Assembly: GCA_038025085.1 (NCBI GenBank) | Contig: CM076145.1 | Location: 20,159,557-20,223,556 of the forward strand | Source: Tetragonia tetragonoides | Lineage: Eukaryota; Streptophyta; Magnoliopsida; Caryophyllales; Aizoaceae | Direction of reading: 5' to 3' | DNA length: 64,000 nucleotides | In this document: positions 10,867 through 20,689 of the stretch, piece after piece | How the letters are laid out: every line of letters starts with the position of its first letter | Numbering within the stretch: position 1 is the first letter of the stretch | Notes under the pieces: generated by a model | What the model saw: the letters and a program-made list of their open reading frames with translations, nothing else | Database searches by the model: none | Told to the model about the DNA's origin: nothing | Made by a program: the position numbers and the translations under genes

Positions 10867-11400
10867 TGTATATACCCTAATCGGTTCTCATCCCCTGGAA
10901 CCACAAAGCCAGATGATGATGATAATGGATTAATATGGACGTAAGTAGAAAAGGACATTGCTCGGAAGTCTAGACCATTTTCCTTGAATCTCAGTCTTAG
11001 GATAACCCTTGTTATAAGGATTCGAACGCCTTTGACCTTGCCTCAATCAGGTTCCCGGATTAAAAAATATCATGTCTTGAAGATTTTGGTCAAATTCGCC
11101 TGATCCCGAACCCCTAGGTCGGCCCAAGGACATTTTCGTAATTTACTGAGCACAAAAAGTCAAAAAACACTAGTCGTGCGTGCGCCTCCTGGTCCAGCGG
11201 CAGACGTTAAGGACCAGCGGCACACGCGCTGCAACAGGAGGCGTTTTCGCCAGCCGCTGGGCCTAGCGATACGGTGTCCCGCTGAGCCCCAGCAGCGTAT
11301 CAGTAAGCTCCAGCAGCGTGCCACTGAATGCTCAGCGGCAGCCGCTGGCCCTAGCTGGCTTCCGTGGAGCCGCTGGCCCTGTTTTTTTGCTGGGCCGAGT
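10867..11400 (+). repeat. TatA 3' LTR, truncated
   Basis: Begins TGTATATACCC directly after the PPT. It carries AAGCCAGATGATGATG, comparable to AAGCCCGATGATGA at the same place in TatC's LTRs. It ends in the GC-rich block at 11170-11400 (AGCGGCAGACGTTAAGGACC, TTCGCCAGCCGCTGG and others). No TATA or downstream LTR half follows; at about 11405 the sequence switches to a PMD-gene tail belonging to TatB. Confidence 0.6.
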
Positions 11401-11404
11401 TTGG

Positions 11405-11602
11405 TGTACCCGAGCATGCCGGAGCCACCACGTCATTCGCATGATCCTGCTCATTTGGCAGGCTCATTGTTTAGCTTTGACCCTAACGTGTGGGCAATGT
11501 CTCAGCCCGGTCTTTCAGGTGCTCCATCATCGTGTGAGTCCAGAGAGTCGTCTCAAGCGGGTCCGAGTACTGGCGAAGATGGCCAGTGGTATTTGCTGTA
11601 GT
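11405..11602 (+). pseudogene. 3' tail of the TatB antisense PMD gene
   Basis: A frame open to a TAG at 11600-11602 ends in a Ser/Pro-rich stretch (WAMSQPGLSGAPSSCESR) and an acidic close. Both its position, just upstream of a DUF7745-like gene on the same strand with a GC-rich promoter block between, and its composition match the last PMD exon in TatC (28582-29100). Direct residue identity is weak, so this call leans on gene order. The upstream part is lost at the junction with the TatA LTR. Confidence 0.4.
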
Positions 11603-12060
11603 GCAGTTTGAACTTTCGGGCTTGTATTAAACTTGCTAAAAGTATTGCATTTTTTTCACGCTCAATTAATGACCCAAATGCCCATATGTTTTAATCACCT
11701 AATTTACGAATGGAAAAACAAAAAAACGAAACCAGAGAATTTAGGATTCCCGAGAACTAGCACATTTGGGGTACCCCTTCCCCCTAAAATAAAAAAAAGG
11801 AAAATAGAAAAAGATGAAAATCAAAAGGAAAATAATGGATTAGAAAATAAAAGGAAAAAAAAGGGGAACTTGATAATCCTAATAAAAAGAAGGAAGGAAA
11901 ATAAAAAAGGGAATAAAGAGAAAAGTGGCAAAGGCCAAATTTAAGGTAAGAAAAATCTAAGGAAAAGCTTCCATAAACTGCCCATGTGGGAAATAGGAAG
12001 GTAGAGCTCGGTCAAGGAGATGTCAAGTGGACCGAGGTCGGTCTCACGGAGTTGCACCTC
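11603..12060. other. AT-rich spacer, no gene
   Basis: A- and T-rich with long AAAAGGAA-type runs. Low-complexity Lys/Asn-rich ORFs here are composition effects. It corresponds to the spacer between PMD and DUF7745-like genes in TatC. Confidence 0.5.
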
Positions 12061-12074
12061 AGGCGCCTATGCAT

Positions 12075-12250
12075 GGGACCGCTAGAGCTCCTAGCGGGTG
12101 TGTTAGAGCTCAAGCGGTCACCGCTTGGGCAAGCGGGTGTGCTAGAGTTGAAGCGGTCACCGCTTGGGCTAGCGGCTGTGCTAGAGTTGAAGCGGTCACC
12201 GCTTGGGCTAGCGGTTGAGCCACTCGTCCTAGAGGTCAAGCAGCTACTTG
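12075..12250. repeat. GC-rich block with three 39-bp repeats, DUF7745-like promoter
   Basis: Three near-identical 39-bp units contain AAGCGGTCACCGCTT, a near-palindrome of the AGCGG/CCGCT type, followed by GGGC(A/T)AGCGG. Because 39 is divisible by three, an open frame repeating GVLELKRSPLG appears; this is not taken as a gene. Lies about 215 bases before the ATG at 12465. Confidence 0.7.
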
Positions 12251-12464
12251 GAGCGATTGAGCAGTATGTCCCGACGGCTCAGTCATCGAGATTGGAGGAA
12301 AGGCCGCCTGGCCTTTTTTTTTTCGTCGTTTGTCCGTGTTTTCTTAATTTTTCGACGAGAATCCGACCATGAACTCTATCTAATCAAGTTTCCTCTTCTT
12401 CTCTACTCACCACTTACTTTGAGCCCTTAGAGAGAGAAAGTTCCTTGAGAGAAAATCCTTAGCA

Positions 12465-12817
12465 ATGGTGAACTTTGATGATGCCTTTGATGCTTTGTTG
12501 GCATCACTGACCATCGAGGAGTGGTTAGAACTCACTCCCTTACACCTCAAAGCGTTTTTTCACCTTAAAAAAGTCAAGATATTGTGGGATTTCCTCCATG
12601 CCTCCGTAGAGTTTTGGGACCGAAGTTCCATGTATTTTGTTTAGGTGCCCACGAGATGTGCCCGTTGGTAGAGGAGTTCTCCGACACCATTGGCTTTCCA
12701 ACCGAAAGCTCTCCCGCCGATCCTTACTTGGGGAACGCCTTTTTAGGTGATTTCCAACAATATCTTAGGTTGTCTTCACGTCAAGTAGCTCAAGTGCTCC
12801 ATGGTGAGGATGTTGAC
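12465..12817 (+). pseudogene. DUF7745-like gene of TatB, 5' part (interrupted)
   Basis: ATG at 12465 begins MVNFDDAFDALLASLTIEEW, matching the TatC copy (MVKSFGNLFDAWCKNLTIED). A frameshift near 12635 separates this frame from the continuation KFHVFCLGAHEMCPLVEEFS, whose HVF.(F/L)G...CPLVEEFS pattern is typical of this plant family. The reading frame ends at ...HGEDVD, where NA1 inserted, and resumes at 19467 in the same frame. Antisense to TatB. Family function unknown; named by resemblance. Confidence 0.7.
12813..12817. repeat. Target-site duplication of NA1, left copy
   Basis: TTGAC, repeated exactly at 19462-19466 beyond the other LTR. Confidence 0.85.
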
Positions 12818-14175
12818 TTATAGGCCCGCAAGTGTACGGGTTGTATCGAAGTAATAAAATATCGAACCACAGGGAGCTATCGATTCTAAGTACTAAGTTT
12901 TCTTAGATTAACAAGCTAAGCAATTATCAATTCGTTTTGTGGATTGAAACAAAGGAAAATAATCACTAGTATATGGAAAATAACAAGATAAAAAGCCTAG
13001 GGTCGATTTCACTTAACCAAGATCTTAGATGCGAATAAACAAGTTTTAACTAGCATGTCATGTCGAATGTTGCAAGGACGGAAATAAGAATCCTAAAACC
13101 TTCTCTCGAAGCGAGAAAGGAATACTCAATATAATACTCAACTACCTATTCTCATGGAGTTAAGAAAATATCAAGAGCATGAAGTACTTAATTTCCTTTC
13201 CAATAGTCCCAAGTTATTCTAAACTACTGTCGTGATTAGGCAAACTTAATGAATGATTGAGTTACGACGATTAATAAGCTTCTCTCGAATTTGAATTAAT
13301 CATCTAATATAAGCAATAAGATTACAATCAAACATTGTGCAACAATTCTAATGACATGCCAATTTCTACTTATTTAATTAAGCATCATATATTTGATTAA
13401 GCTACATCAACCCTAGATAAAAGAAACTAGCTACTCATGATCTCTACAACTACAACAAAGTGCGTAATGAAATTCATGCTAAAATCGAATAAATAGTAAA
13501 AGATTAAACTAAATAAAGCAATTGAAACTAGAAGTATGGAGGGAGGGAAAGAGAGAGTAGAGATAAGAAATAAACCAAGTAGCTTTGATTATAATATTCA
13601 AGAGAAAATAGAAGAATGCTTGAACTCGATATTCGATTACAAAAACGAACTAATAAAGCTTGAATGAATTCTAAGTGTTTTTATTCTAATAACTACTAGT
13701 CTAGAAAGCATAAAATGGACTAGAGAATGAGATATGAGTATAGATGGTGTAAGATGGGATATGAGATGGGATCCTATTTATAGGAAAACATCACAACGAA
13801 CCTAGACGGTTTACCCCCTATTCAACAATAAGTCACTAAGTAACTCCAAAGAGAGTTATGCCACTAGTAACTTCTTTATATCAATGCATTTCAATGCCTT
13901 AATGTATCCAAAAAGAATCAAATGTTCTTCTTCAATACTCTTCATAACTTGCTCTTGCTTTGATCATCTTGAGCATCCAAAGAGAATCCTAAGTCCTTTA
14001 CCTATGGAGTTTAATTTGACCCTAAAATCACAATTAAAACACCAAAATACCAAAGTAGTAATCAACCTCATATAAAATTACTCATAAATCAGTAAAATAT
14101 AAGGGAAATTACTTAAACATAGGATAAATGAGTGTGATTTAGATATGAATAATAACACTATGTATGCACTCATTA
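12818..14175 (-). repeat. NA1 3' LTR
   Basis: Starts (plus strand) TTATAGGCCCGCAAGTGTAC and ends GCACTCATTA. The partner LTR has TGATAGG and CATCA, so both terminal dinucleotides here carry one change. TATA box on the minus strand at 13775-13782. The two LTRs align along their whole length with scattered substitutions and small indels. Confidence 0.9.
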
Positions 14176-14190
14176 AACTCCCCCAAGCTT
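14176..14190 (-). promoter_or_regulatory. NA1 polypurine tract
   Basis: AAGCTTGGGGGAGTT on the minus strand, immediately before the 3' LTR. Confidence 0.75.
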
Positions 14191-17107
14191 AAGTCTTTGC
14201 TTGTCCCCAAGCAAAACATTATCAACAAGACATCATAGGGAGAATAGGAGATCACCTTCTCAATTTTTTTTAAAAGAAACATTAAGTTCAAAGGAAAAGG
14301 TTCAACAAGTATGATCAACAAATCAACAACCATTTAAAACTCATAGCATAGCATGTAAATTGTGAATCAAACCAGCAATCTTACCACAAGGCCCACCTTC
14401 GAGAATAGCATAGAAGATCGAACAAACCCTCACTTTAGGAATGTGAACACTCACACTCATGTGTTTAGGTTATATCAATAGAACTCTCAAGACTCAATCC
14501 AAATTCAGTATCTACCAGAAGCTTGCCCATATTCTAACTCGCCATTGCCAAAGATAACTACTCATAAGATCAAGAAGACTTTTATGGGGCTGTAATGAGT
14601 CTTGGGGTAAAGGTAGGAATTTACATTTGAGAATGTGGACTAGGAGCAAAAACTAGTGGAGTCAAAAACACTTTCTCAAATCCTCGCGAAATATCAAGAT
14701 AGCACAAAAAACTTCACTCACAAACTCCAACCAATTACCAAAAGATCGCATCCATTAGAACCCACAAAGAGACTAAGGAGGAGAAGCCAAAATAAATATT
14801 TAGATTTTTTCTTCTTCTCCCTCCTTGTCTCACTCACACGAAACCATTATTAAATAATTCTTCTTTGTTTTTCTTTTTTTTTTTTAAGATACATCAACCA
14901 AAATTTCACCAATTCACATGAAACACCAACTCAAAACCCAATGCCAATTTTTGCTTTTATCTTCACAAATCACAACTTCCATATATAAATTAACTCCACT
15001 AGCCTAGACTCGGTGAAAGAGATGTGTTTAGAAAATCAAGGCTTGTAATGGGGTTTTATCCAATAAAACGGCTCAAGGCTCAAAGGGGTTTACAAAGGGT
15101 GAAACATGTATCAAGCTAAGGTAGCTATTTGGCTAATGTAGCTAAAAACAAAGAATGCTTCTATCATTTCCTAGCATGAGCATGTCAAGTGCAAATTTTG
15201 ATAAGAAACCGGGCAAGTTCTAGAGAAACCACAATTTAGAGAGTCACACACACAAGAAAGAAACAATGAGATCGAAAGTGATGAATCGATCAATCAAAGG
15301 CTCAAAATCTCACATGATCATTTTTGGTCTATTCAAATCAACGATGCAACATCGAGGGCAACAAACATGCATTCCACAAACCAATGGTCCACAACCACAA
15401 TCATGCTATGAGCTTCTAAGGCTAATGACCGTTATTCACAAAAGTTGAGACAATTCCTTTAATTTTTTCACAAAAAGAGCTTCCAACAATGAAGGATCAT
15501 ATCTCACTCATTTTTTGGATTTTTTCATTTCTCAATTTTTTTTGGCTTTTTTTTAAATGCATGCGAAAAATAAAATCTAAACTATATGAACTAAATGCAT
15601 GAAAATTAACAAATAAAATTAAAGAACAGAAAAAAAATAAAATAATACGGGCTAAAAAAAATTTGAAAATTTCTATCTAAATGCAACCTAACATTATACT
15701 ATATGAAAAATGCAACTTTCACATTTAATCAAGTCATGCATAACAATCACCTCCCCCAAACTTGAATTGGACATTGTCCTCAATGTGAGAAACGACAATA
15801 ATATAGAGAGGGTAAGGAAGAAGAGATAACTCACAGAGCCTCACCCGGATGGTGAGGGAACTGGTCAAGGCGAGTGAATGTTCATTTGCGCACCTCCAAA
15901 TGGAAAAGCTCAAAATTGTTATCAAAGCACATGTGAAAGCCAGTCCAATGCACAATGATCACGGTTGTTCACAATCCACCCAAACCTCAAAGAGTATCAA
16001 CAACAAATCACCACCAATTCCCAAGTCACACAACTAGACCTCAAGTGACAAGCAACCGAGAATTAGCCACAACACCCCCATGCTTAACTTTGTAAGTGTT
16101 GCATGACAAGGTCAAGCAAAAGACCACAAAATTGAACAAAATTTATCAATTCAGCTTCGCAATTACAATTCAGCCACCCAACACATGGTCAACGCCCCAA
16201 ATTTGTCAAGGCACCTCACAAATGTCAGTCCGAAGTCCACCTCAGAGCAGGTCAATAGCAAGAAAAACCAAATCCAGTCGCTTGAAGCAAGAAATAGCAA
16301 TTCACTCGCCTGAGTGCCGGCTCATGTGGTGACCGTGGTGGCTATTCAATCGATCGGGGTTACGGCGAACGGTAGTGGGCCGCTGTGGCGCGTGGTTCAG
16401 TCACGGAGGCCGCTGGAGGTACTGTGACGGTGGGCTGGCGGAATTTGGTAGGTGGTGGTGATGGATATGTGGTGGTGACTGAGAGGTGGGTGATGGGGAG
16501 AGGCGTTATGGGAGGAGAGAGAGTGAGCTGTGGCCAGAATTATGTTGGTTGGGGATGCGATTGTAGTGCCGATGAAAGAACAGAGGGTTGTGAATTTGTG
16601 AGGAGAGAGACAGATGGGCGGCTGAAAGTCCTGAAACTATGTGAGGAGAGAGAAAAGCTCGGTGGAAGTGAAACCCGGGGTTGCGAACTCGCGCCAGGTC
16701 GGGCGCTTGGTGGGCTGAATGGTCGCCCGCTCGGGCACGTTAGACAGAGAGCTGGGCAGGTGGTGCACGGCCAGACGTGGGAACGCTTGGATTCTCGCCC
16801 GGTCAGGTGATGACGGTGGCTGAGCACCTGTTGTGGCCCGGTTGGGCGCTGTTGTGGCTGTGAGCTGTTTTTTTTTTTTAAAAAAATTTTATTTTAAACC
16901 TACAAAACAAAACATAACAATAACAAGAGTTAAAAAATAAAAACAGATCATCTGACTAATTTTTTTAGGATTTCCTTTTTGTTTTTTTTTTTTTTTGATT
17001 TAACTAAAAATAATACAAAAATAAAAATATGAAAACTTGGGTTGCCTCCCAATAAGCGTTCTTTTAAGATCAAGAGCTCGACCCTCAGAGATTTAGCCCG
17101 AATGAAT
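14191..17107. other. NA1 internal region without a recognisable gene
   Basis: AT-rich and stop-rich, with poly-T/poly-A runs near 14870, 15540 and 16985. A GC-rich patch at about 16320-16850 holds open frames on both strands, but these look compositional. It contains GCGCCCAACCGGGCC and GCCCGAGCGGGCGACC on the minus strand, inverted GC words like those of the promoter blocks. Confidence 0.5.
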
Positions 17108-18049
17108 CTACGACCTTGCTATGAACCTTGAGAAGTGTTCCTTCTTTAATCGATCATCATAGAAAGCCAAAGCTCGTAATAATTTATCAAATGCACTTGA
17201 GTTCATTTCAACAAGAAATATGTTAGAGGTCATTCGCATAAACATATAGTAAAGAATTAATGACCTCTTGAACTTGTCAAATGCTTTTGAAAAATCAAAA
17301 TGACAAGATGAAGCTCCCAAATTAACAAACATATGATCATCCCCACTATTCTTGTTGAACTTGCCATTCACATGCTCATGTACCCGATGAAAATAAGAAT
17401 CATGATTGAGTAATACATCAAAGGGTTTCACATATGCATATCCAAGTAAGGTATCGGGAGGAGGATTGATATGAGGATGCATGATTGTAAAAATTGTCAT
17501 GTCAATGGATTCGGAGGGAAACGAATCATGATGCTCAATATCAATAAACTTGTTCTCAACCAACTTATCAACAATCTCATGCTCACTGCAATGTTTAGAT
17601 AAACACAAATTATCCATGGAATTATTTAGAGTCTCTATTATTGGCAAGTGGGAGCAAAGTGAATCAACTTTGCAGCATAATTGCGCTAGTAATTCTTTTT
17701 GTTCCACAATGGATTGCTCCAAAAGATTTTCCACGTTTGACTTGGGTGGATGAAGGGGCAATTGAGTTTGGCCTTCTCCATAATAGGAATTAGGATAACC
17801 CATATTACCATGATTATAGTCCTCAAAACAAGGTGCATGTTGGTTACCTTGGTAGGGGTAATCAAATTGACATTCATTAGCATTATAACCACCCCATCCA
17901 TTCCAATTATATGAGGCATTGGGCATATGACATTCATTCGCATTCACATAGTTATCACAAGTATAATCATATGAATAAGAATCATAACCCGCATGATGCA
18001 TGTAAGATGACATATCAAAGAAAGAAAAAAAAATGCTTAGTCTAGCCAA
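17108..18049 (-). CDS. NA1 gag-like protein, Tyr/Asn-rich (hypothetical)
   Basis: 313 codons, open without stops. The start shown gives MARLSIFFSFFDMSSYMHH; the ATG of MSSYMHH (about residue 13) is equally likely. Residues about 15-110 are rich in Tyr, Asn, Gly and His (NECHMPNASYNWNGWGG), a low-complexity segment. About 120-160 looks helical (LLEQSIVEQKELLAQL). The C-terminal half has no motif I know. No zinc knuckle, protease or RT motif is present. It is the only long ORF of the element and follows the PBS by about 35 bases, the place of gag. Probably an RNA-binding or packaging protein, but that is inference. Confidence 0.55.
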   Translation of the reverse strand: MARLSIFFSFFDMSSYMHHAGYDSYSYDYTCDNYVNANECHMPNASYNWNGWGGYNANECQFDYPYQGNQHAPCFEDYNHGNMGYPNSYYGEGQTQLPLHPPKSNVENLLEQSIVEQKELLAQLCCKVDSLCSHLPIIETLNNSMDNLCLSKHCSEHEIVDKLVENKFIDIEHHDSFPSESIDMTIFTIMHPHINPPPDTLLGYAYVKPFDVLLNHDSYFHRVHEHVNGKFNKNSGDDHMFVNLGASSCHFDFSKAFDKFKRSLILYYMFMRMTSNIFLVEMNSSAFDKLLRALAFYDDRLKKEHFSRFIARS

Positions 18050-18084
18050 TTCAAGAAACTACTAATATTGGAATAACGTCAAGC

Positions 18085-18102
18085 TCCCCGGCAACGACGC
18101 CA
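18085..18102 (-). promoter_or_regulatory. NA1 primer-binding site, tRNA-Asp type
   Basis: TGGCGTCGTTGCCGGGGA on the minus strand, one mismatch from TGGCGCCGTTGCCGGGGA, the complement of the plant tRNA-Asp 3' end. Six bases separate it from the LTR. Confidence 0.85.
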
Positions 18103-18108
18103 ATAACT

Positions 18109-19461
18109 TGATAGGCCCGCAAGTGTACGGGTTGTATCGAAGTAATAAAATATCTTACCACAGGGAGCTATCGATTCCAAGTACTAAGTTTTCTTAAATT
18201 AACAAGTTAAGCGATTCACAATTTGATTTGAGATTGAAACAAGAAACTAATCACTAATATAAGAGATAGTAAGAAAAAGAACCTAGGGTTGATTTCACTT
18301 AATCAAGATCGTAGATGCGGATAAAAAAGTATCAACTAGCATGTCATGTTGAATGTTGCAAGGACGGAAATATGAATCCTAAAACCTTCTCTCGAAGCGA
18401 GAAAGGAATGCTCAATATAATTCTCAACTACCTATTCTCATGGAGTTAAGAAAATATCAAGAGCATGAAGTATATATAATTTCCTTTCCAATAGTCCCAA
18501 GTTATTCTAAACTACTCTCGTGATTAGGCAAACTTAATGAATGATTGCGGTACGACAATTAAGAAGATTCTCTCGAATTTGACTTAATCATCTAATATAC
18601 GCAACAAGATTACAATCAAACATTGAGCAACAATTCCAATGACATGACAATTTATACTTATCTAATTAAGCATCATAGGATTTAATTAAGTTACATCAAC
18701 CCTAGATAAAAGAAATTAGCTACTCATGATCTCTACAACTACAACGAAGTGCGTAATGAAATTCATGCTAAAATCGAATAAATAGTAAAAGATTAAACTA
18801 AATAAAGCAATTGAAATTAGAAGTATGGAGAGAGGGAAAAAGATAGTAGAGATAAGAAATAAACCAAGTAGCTTCGATTATAATCTTCAAGAGAAAATAG
18901 AAGAATGCTTGAACTCGATCTTCGATTACAAAAATGAACTAATAAAGCTTGAATGAATTCTAAGTGTTTTTATTCTAATAACTAGTAGTCTAGAAAGCAT
19001 AAAATGGACTAGAGAATGAGATATGAGTTGAGATGGTGTAAGATGGGATATGAGATGGGATCCTATTTATAGGAAAACATCACAACGAACCTAGACGGTT
19101 TACCCCCTATTCAACAATAAGTCACCAAGTAACTCCAAAGCGTGTTATGCCACTAGTAACTTCTTTATATCAATGCATTTCAATGCCTTAATGTATCCAA
19201 AAAGAATCAAATGTTCTTCTTCAATACTCTTCATAACTTGCTCTTGCTTTGATCATCTTGAGCATCCAAAGAGAATCCTAAGTCCTTTGCCTATGGAGTT
19301 TAATTTGACCCTAAAATCACAATTAAAACACCAAAATACCAAAGTAGTAATCCTCATATAAAATTACTCATAAATCAGTAAAATATAAGGGAAATTACGT
19401 AAACATAGTATAAATGAGTGTGGTTTACATATGAATAATAACACTATTTATGCACTCATCA
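18109..19461 (-). repeat. NA1 5' LTR
   Basis: Plus-strand edges TGATAGGCCCGC and GCACTCATCA, so the minus strand reads TGATGAG...CCTATCA with canonical TG/CA ends. TATA box at 19064-19071 on the minus strand. Confidence 0.9.
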
Positions 19462-19466
19462 TTGAC

Positions 19467-20677
19467 CTTGCTAGGCTCGTAACCTTTTTCACTTTTAGGG
19501 CCCATGATGCGATGGATATGAGGTACAAGAAACGTGCCTTTGTATTTTGCCTCCTCCATAGTTGCTTCTTTGTTGGTGGAAATGAAGACGCTCTTATTCC
19601 ATTCGAGAAGAAGTCTACCATCAACAACCGCAAAGCTTGCCTTCTTAGGGTGACCGAGCAAATTCAATGGGATACCTCTCTTATGCCCTTGGTCGTGGGA
19701 GAGACGATCCTTGCTTTAGATAGGCTCAAGAGCAATCCTCAAGAGTCCTTCACCAAGAGCCCTTTACTCCTTTAGGTAAGGTTTTTGTGATAAAGCCTTA
19801 ATCTTTGTGGATTTAACTTTATGTAATGAAATCCTCATCTTGTATTTACTTGAATTTTTGTTGTTGTGGTTTTTGTGTGTTGATATGGCTTCAAGAGAGA
19901 CTCTACTTGCTTGAGGCTCCAATTGACACTAGGAAGTTCCTCCCTAAACACTTTCCGGTGAGGCGCCGAAAGTTCTCCGAATCCTCTCGGGAGGAGTTAA
20001 AAGCATACTTCTACACCGATATCCAACTGGCTTGGTTCGTCCCGTGGTGGCGTACCGCCAAGATTGTATGGTGTAGTTAGAACGTGCCCTTCACGCGGAT
20101 CATTGGTTTGTACACCTTGACATTCTTCCTACCGAACCGCCTTATCCGCCAATACGGTTTAAAGCAAAGGATCCCGAATGTAAGTTGCGAGCCTCCTTGC
20201 CAAAGGCCCTTGACGTCCTCCTTGGTGTGTAATTGGGAGCAGCATTGGAACTGTCGTCACGTGTGGACTAAGTCATTATTCCTGCAATCAAACGGGCTAT
20301 CGAGCTTCTATGAGGAGTGGATTTGGAGCGGTGACCACCAAGTCAGCAAGAGGCTCCTAGAAGAAGAAATAGAGTTATTCACGATTCACAAATACGATGA
20401 GCCTAGCGGTGTCAGGATAACTCCAATTGATAGGCCCGCTAAACCTTCCGATCCTCAAACAAAGGGTAAGGGAAAAGGTAAGGCTAAGGCCCAAAATAAG
20501 AAGAGGAAGAATCCGGCCCACTCGGCCAAACAAGTCTTTCAAGTTAGGCCCAATGATCACGAGGCCTCTTCGAGCAATGGTAGGGAAAGATGGGCTTTGA
20601 GAGAACGAATGAAACTCGATGAGCCTAGAGAGCCCGCCCAAAAGCCCGAAGTCAACAAAAACAAGGAGGAGTACTGA
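19467..20677 (+). pseudogene. DUF7745-like gene of TatB, 3' part
   Basis: Continues the frame broken at 12817, with LARLVTFF resuming directly after the target duplication. Conserved stretch near 19690: SLMPLVVGETILALDRLK; the TatC copy has HLVVGETIIGLDRLK. A stop (TAG at 19773-19775) falls next to GTAAGG, so a donor with a C-to-T change in the last codon is likely; the next open segment begins near 19870-19895. One stop follows at 20078. The last part contains LIRQYGLKQRIPN (TatC: VMRQYGLKKVITRQ) and a basic GKGKGKAKAQNKKRK segment that could be a nuclear signal. Ends at TGA 20677, tail to tail with TatB integrase. Confidence 0.7.
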
Positions 20678-20689
20678 CTCCATTCCATA

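Larger units (their letters stand above)
12818..19461 (-). mobile_element. NA1: non-autonomous LTR retrotransposon in the TatB DUF7745-like gene
   Basis: A 6.6-kb element bounded by LTRs 12818-14175 and 18109-19461 and by a perfect 5-bp target duplication TTGAC (12813-12817 and 19462-19466). The PBS lies inside the right LTR and the PPT inside the left LTR, both on the minus strand, so the right LTR is the 5' LTR. Only one gag-like ORF is present; no protease, RT or integrase is seen. The tRNA-Asp-type PBS suggests an Athila/Tat-derived lineage that depends on enzymes in trans. Confidence 0.9.

Noticed and set aside
11986..12372. 128-codon ORF with repeated GVLELKRSPLG
   Set aside because: The repeat is a by-product of 39-bp units in a GC-rich promoter block; stop-free because 39 is divisible by three.
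16385..16827. Gly/Arg-rich ORFs on both strands in NA1
   Set aside because: GC-rich patch open in opposite frames; no domain and no conserved start; treated as composition.
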